Both the position numbers and the translations under genes were made by a program. Below are positions 61,292 through 64,000 of a stretch of 64,000 nucleotides of DNA, piece after piece. Origin of the DNA: Candidatus Woesearchaeota archaeon (lineage in GTDB: Archaea > Nanobdellota > Nanobdellia > Woesearchaeales > GW2011-AR9); contig JABHQW010000005.1 in assembly GCA_018696595.1 (NCBI GenBank), forward strand, positions 1 to 64,000, written 5' to 3'. How positions within the stretch are numbered: position 1 is the first letter of the stretch; each line of letters opens with the position of its first letter. The notes under the pieces were generated by a model that worked only from the letters and a program-made list of their open reading frames with translations, ran no database searches and was not told the DNA's origin.

Positions 61292-61372
61292 GTTATAAAA
61301 CCAACATGCACGGCGCTTTAGATTTCTTCTAGCGAAGAAATGCGCCTCCATTGGCAATGTAGGTTTTATAAC
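61292..61372 (-). ncRNA. Structured RNA element, family B copy 2
   Basis: An 11-bp perfect outer stem (GTTATAAAACC) encloses, on the minus strand, TTGC-CAATGGA-GGCGC...GCGCC-GT-GCA, the same asymmetric internal loop as copy 1 at 11818-11920. The inner stem is GATTTCTTC/GAAGAAAT-like, different in sequence from copy 1. It sits in the 166-nt gap between two minus-strand genes, upstream of the MgtC-like gene. Confidence 0.6.
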
Positions 61373-61387
61373 TAGATGAGCAACTAT

Positions 61388-62014
61388 CTAACCACACTCT
61401 TCTTTAACGCTCTTAATAGTAAACGTGAACTGAACAGACTTAATCGTTGGATGAGTAACAACTTCACTTTTTTCACCAACTAAAACAATAATGTATTGTT
61501 CGCTAAGTAATTTCCCTGCATTCTTTTTCTTAATCTTTACAGGAACAACAATATCATCAGATTCGGGACAATAATTTGGACCGGAAGCTAAAGCCCATTC
61601 TAAAGCGCCAGCAGCAGTATAATCTCCTTGTCCTCTGTTTAAAGTAAAAGTTTGACCATCACTTGTTTCAATTACAACAGAATTAAAGTTACATTTCTCT
61701 GTACAACCTTCTGTTTTATACAGGTTCGCAATCGTCCCACAATCCCCATCAATACAGAAAGTTCCAACTTCACATTCAGCATTAGTTTGACAACCAACAG
61801 TTTCTTCTACTTCTGGTTCGGGTTCTTCAGAAACAACGGGTTCTTCAGTTTCTTCTAAAGTTGTCTCAGGAATAACTTCTTTCACTTCAGAATCAATTCC
61901 TAAGGCGTCACCTAATTTTTCATAACTCTTTTCTTTCACATAATCGTAACTCAAATATCCAGTGGAAAATAGAACAACTAAAATCAACACAATAATAATT
62001 AATAACTTTTTCAT
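61388..62014 (-). CDS. Secreted or membrane-anchored hypothetical protein with Cys-rich region, 208 aa
   Basis: The start is the ATG at 62014 with SD AGGTGAT. A hydrophobic N-terminus (KKLLIIIVLILVVLFSTGYL) anchors or exports it. An acidic linker (EEPVVSEEPEPEVEETVGC) leads to a small Cys-rich domain (CQTNAECEVGTFCIDGDCG), similar to short EGF/disulfide-type repeats. A beta-rich C-terminal domain follows (QYIIVLVGEKSEVVTHPTIK) with Cys near its end. Disulfide bonds suggest an extracellular location. Function unknown. Confidence 0.65.
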   Translation of the reverse strand: MKKLLIIIVLILVVLFSTGYLSYDYVKEKSYEKLGDALGIDSEVKEVIPETTLEETEEPVVSEEPEPEVEETVGCQTNAECEVGTFCIDGDCGTIANLYKTEGCTEKCNFNSVVIETSDGQTFTLNRGQGDYTAAGALEWALASGPNYCPESDDIVVPVKIKKKNAGKLLSEQYIIVLVGEKSEVVTHPTIKSVQFTFTIKSVKEECG

Positions 62015-62077
62015 CAATATCACCTGAAAATAAAGAAAGTTAATTGGTATATAAAAGTTTTTATGGTACCCTACAAT

Positions 62078-63163
62078 TTATTTCTTATCTTTATGTTTAA
62101 AATTGAAGCAACCAACAGTTCTAACATAACCATTTTTTAACAATGATTCAGTATTCAATTCTTCTGTAGCCCTACCTAAACAAGAAAAACATTTCTTTTC
62201 TTCATAGTTCTTGCAGGAATCTATACACTTACCAACATAATTATGTCCTCTAATAATCTTTGTAATGTCCTTTTCCCAAATCTCTGCCAAACTTTCCTGC
62301 TTAACATTTCCAAGAACGACTTGATCAGAAGCCACACAAGGATGTACGCCCCCTTTTTTATCAAGGTACAAATGATGATTAAATCTTGTACAGGGTGGAC
62401 TTGCTATATAAGTTCCGTGAGATTCCCATTCATTCCCGTATTCTTCTCTGTCAATCTGACTTAATTTTTCAATAACAGGTTTAGCAATTTTCTCAATAGC
62501 ATCAAGATTACAAGTTTTTCCCCTTCCACGAGAAATTGGAGTATCTGCATCAAAAATTAAATTATTATCCCGGGCATATCTAAAAATGTTTGGAAACTCT
62601 TTAGAACTTTCTTCTAAAAGGGTAGTGACTACTCCTAATCTACTTCCGTCATTATATCCTCTGTTAATCATTCTCTTTAGTGCATCATCTCTTCTTGCAG
62701 TGTATCCCTTGGAATCAACAATTTTGTCCTGGACAGCATTTATTTGGCTATTGTACTTAACCAACAATCTAATGTTTTGGTAATCGTCTAACTGATCTAA
62801 GACTTTATCTGTCAGTAAATCCCCGGTAGTAAAAATGGTGGTAAAAATATCTTTTGATTTATTGTAACCTAAAATATTGAACAAATCTGTTATATTTCTT
62901 TTATGAAATGGTTCTCCAGCCCCCACAATTCCAATTCTCGTCCCACCAAAAGAAGAGAATTCATCAATCACATCTAAAATTCTTTCAATCGAAACATTAT
63001 CTGAAGAAGAATCAACCCCACCAGACTCAGCAAAGCAATAACCACACTTAAGATGACAGCTCCCTCCAATCTCTAACCAAATTTCATCTAGTCGATCAAT
63101 TATGCAACCCAAGCCTTCGTGTGCAGATGTTTTCCAGTTTTTAATAGTTGTTTTGTTACCCAT
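62078..63163 (-). CDS. Radical SAM protein with SPASM-type C-terminal cluster domain
   Basis: The start is the ATG at 63163; a TTTAATTA box about 32 nt upstream supports it, while the track GTG at 63184 is too close to the box. The CxxxCxxC motif is in GGSCHLKCGYCFAESGG (residues about 37-53). The C-terminal half has a SPASM-like Cys set: PPCTRFNHH, HPCVASDQV, and CIDSCKNYEEKKCFSCLG. These bind auxiliary Fe-S clusters in enzymes that modify peptides or maturate other enzymes. No small precursor peptide gene is evident nearby, so the substrate is unknown. Confidence 0.9.
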   Translation of the reverse strand: MGNKTTIKNWKTSAHEGLGCIIDRLDEIWLEIGGSCHLKCGYCFAESGGVDSSSDNVSIERILDVIDEFSSFGGTRIGIVGAGEPFHKRNITDLFNILGYNKSKDIFTTIFTTGDLLTDKVLDQLDDYQNIRLLVKYNSQINAVQDKIVDSKGYTARRDDALKRMINRGYNDGSRLGVVTTLLEESSKEFPNIFRYARDNNLIFDADTPISRGRGKTCNLDAIEKIAKPVIEKLSQIDREEYGNEWESHGTYIASPPCTRFNHHLYLDKKGGVHPCVASDQVVLGNVKQESLAEIWEKDITKIIRGHNYVGKCIDSCKNYEEKKCFSCLGRATEELNTESLLKNGYVRTVGCFNFKHKDKK

Positions 63164-63186
63164 TAGTGAATAATCTAACGACACAG

Positions 63187-63202
63187 TAATTAAACATTTC
63201 TA
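63187..63202 (-). promoter_or_regulatory. Promoter box of the radical SAM gene
   Basis: On the minus strand this reads TAGAAATGTTTAATTA, matching the 18-nt boxes at 1000 and 1332. It places the TATA-like TTTAATTA about 32 nt upstream of the ATG at 63163. Confidence 0.5.
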
Positions 63203-63259
63203 TTAAAATATTTAATAAATGGAGAAAGTTTTATATAAACTATGCCCTTTTATTAAATA

Positions 63260-64000
63260 ATGACCCTAGATTTGAAAGACAAGAAAATACTTTTTGAATT
63301 AGACAAGGATAGTAATGCCAGTTTCTCAGAGATTGCTAAAAAAGTTCGACTTAGTAAAGAAGTAGTTTTTCATAGAATCAACCGACTTGTAGAAAAGAAA
63401 ATAATCTTAAAGTTTCATACTGTACCAGCAAGCTATCGATTTGGCCTAACTGCTTACAAAGTATATTTAAGATTAAGTGATATTTCAAAAGAAAACTGGG
63501 ACACATTAGTTAATTATTTAATAAAGAACAAAAAAGTTTTTTGGATTGGCACATGTAAAGGCCGGTGGGATTTAATATTTGGAATTTGGGCAAAGACAAT
63601 TGAAGATTTTTTTACAATTCATGATCAAATTTTAGATAAATTTAATAAATATATCCAGGACAAAGAACTTTCTATAAGTCGTGAGAGCTTCCAATATAAC
63701 AGAAGATGGTTTTATCATGACATATTAGACCCAGTAGAATTTAATTTTGGAGAAAAAGAAGAGAAAGTCCAATTAGATGAAAGAAATCAAGAAATATTAA
63801 ATATCTTGACAGATAATTCAAGAACAAAATTAATTGAAGTTTCCAAAAAAATTAAACTAAATTCTAAGATGGTAGCTTATAGAATTAAAAGAATGAAGAA
63901 AGAAGGAATAATAAAAGGTTACAAAATTTTATTAAACCCTTCTTTGATGGGATTTAGTACATGTAAAGCTTTTGTTTTTTTCAAAAATATAAATGAAACT
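63260..64000 (+). CDS. Lrp/AsnC-like regulator with two tandem HTH modules (C-terminus cut by window edge)
   Basis: The frame is open to the end of the window (247 codons; not in the ORF track). The N-terminal winged helix FSEIAKKVRLSKEVVFHRIN and a second HTH near residue 180 (LIEVSKKIKLNSKMVAYRIK) match the AsnC/Lrp type. Between them is an Lrp-like effector region (VFWIGTCKGRWDLIFGIW). Lrp-type proteins normally have one HTH per chain, so this is a duplicated form. A TTTATATAAA box lies about 25 nt upstream of the ATG, implying a leaderless transcript. Confidence 0.8.
   Translation, partial: MTLDLKDKKILFELDKDSNASFSEIAKKVRLSKEVVFHRINRLVEKKIILKFHTVPASYRFGLTAYKVYLRLSDISKENWDTLVNYLIKNKKVFWIGTCKGRWDLIFGIWAKTIEDFFTIHDQILDKFNKYIQDKELSISRESFQYNRRWFYHDILDPVEFNFGEKEEKVQLDERNQEILNILTDNSRTKLIEVSKKIKLNSKMVAYRIKRMKKEGIIKGYKILLNPSLMGFSTCKAFVFFKNINET

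Noticed and set aside
1-64000. CRISPR array, rRNA genes or insertion sequences
   Set aside because: No regular repeat-spacer pattern, rRNA core sequence or transposase was seen on either strand.

Overview
The window is archaeal. It encodes ribosomal protein eL15, a Sec11-type signal peptidase, an archaeal-type prolyl-tRNA synthetase and a SepF-like protein. Its tRNA genes carry introns, and TATA boxes about 25-30 nt upstream of ATG codons point to leaderless transcripts. The DNA is A/T-rich, and many genes are short, lineage-specific or coiled-coil proteins. I infer a small-genome DPANN archaeon (Woesearchaeota/Pacearchaeota-like), but no 16S gene is present to confirm this.

Left chromosomal part (1-23,073). 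This holds a partial secreted phospholipase D-family nuclease, several secreted or unknown proteins, a large HEXXH protein, eL15, signal peptidase, an FmrO/Arm-like rRNA methyltransferase, and a wHTH-MNT/HEPN pair directly upstream of a secretion ATPase. Next come two coiled-coil genes, three tandem paralogous membrane proteins, an envelope protein, SepF, a membrane-anchored subtilase, SppA and a HIT hydrolase. Two unrelated RNA-like repeat families have a copy here: family A at 6635-6752 and 12818-12940, family B at 11818-11920 with a second copy at 61292-61372. I do not recognise either.

Integrated island (about 23.1-45.2 kb). It ends on the right at the 3' end of tRNA-Gln(TTG), next to a tyrosine recombinase, and on the left at a degenerate tRNA-3'-like fragment. 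A plasmid-like module (ribbon-helix-helix protein, overlapping small ORFs, zinc-binding protein, RepA-like RecA-fold ATPase) leads into a complete type-1-like BREX operon: brxA-brxB-brxC-pglX-pglZ-brxL plus a UvrD-RecB helicase-nuclease. BrxA carries an extra N-terminal ribbon-helix-helix domain, and two matching palindromes flank its TATA box, which suggests that BrxA represses its own operon. The right end carries a protein resembling the FtsZ C-terminal domain without its GTPase domain, an Hjc-like PD-(D/E)XK nuclease translationally coupled to the integrase, and the integrase itself.

Right chromosomal part (45.2-64 kb). This holds MsrB, tRNA-Leu(TAG), ProS, metallophosphoesterases, a GNAT acetyltransferase, a gene that seems to start with ATT, a duplicated nucleotidyltransferase protein, a GT4/PIG-L pair, tRNA-Gly(TCC), an MgtC/DUF4010 membrane protein, a radical SAM/SPASM protein and a partial tandem-HTH Lrp-like regulator. 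All three tRNA genes have introns; tRNA-Gln and tRNA-Leu have one inside the T-loop, which is unusual.

No rRNA operon, CRISPR array or insertion sequence was seen.
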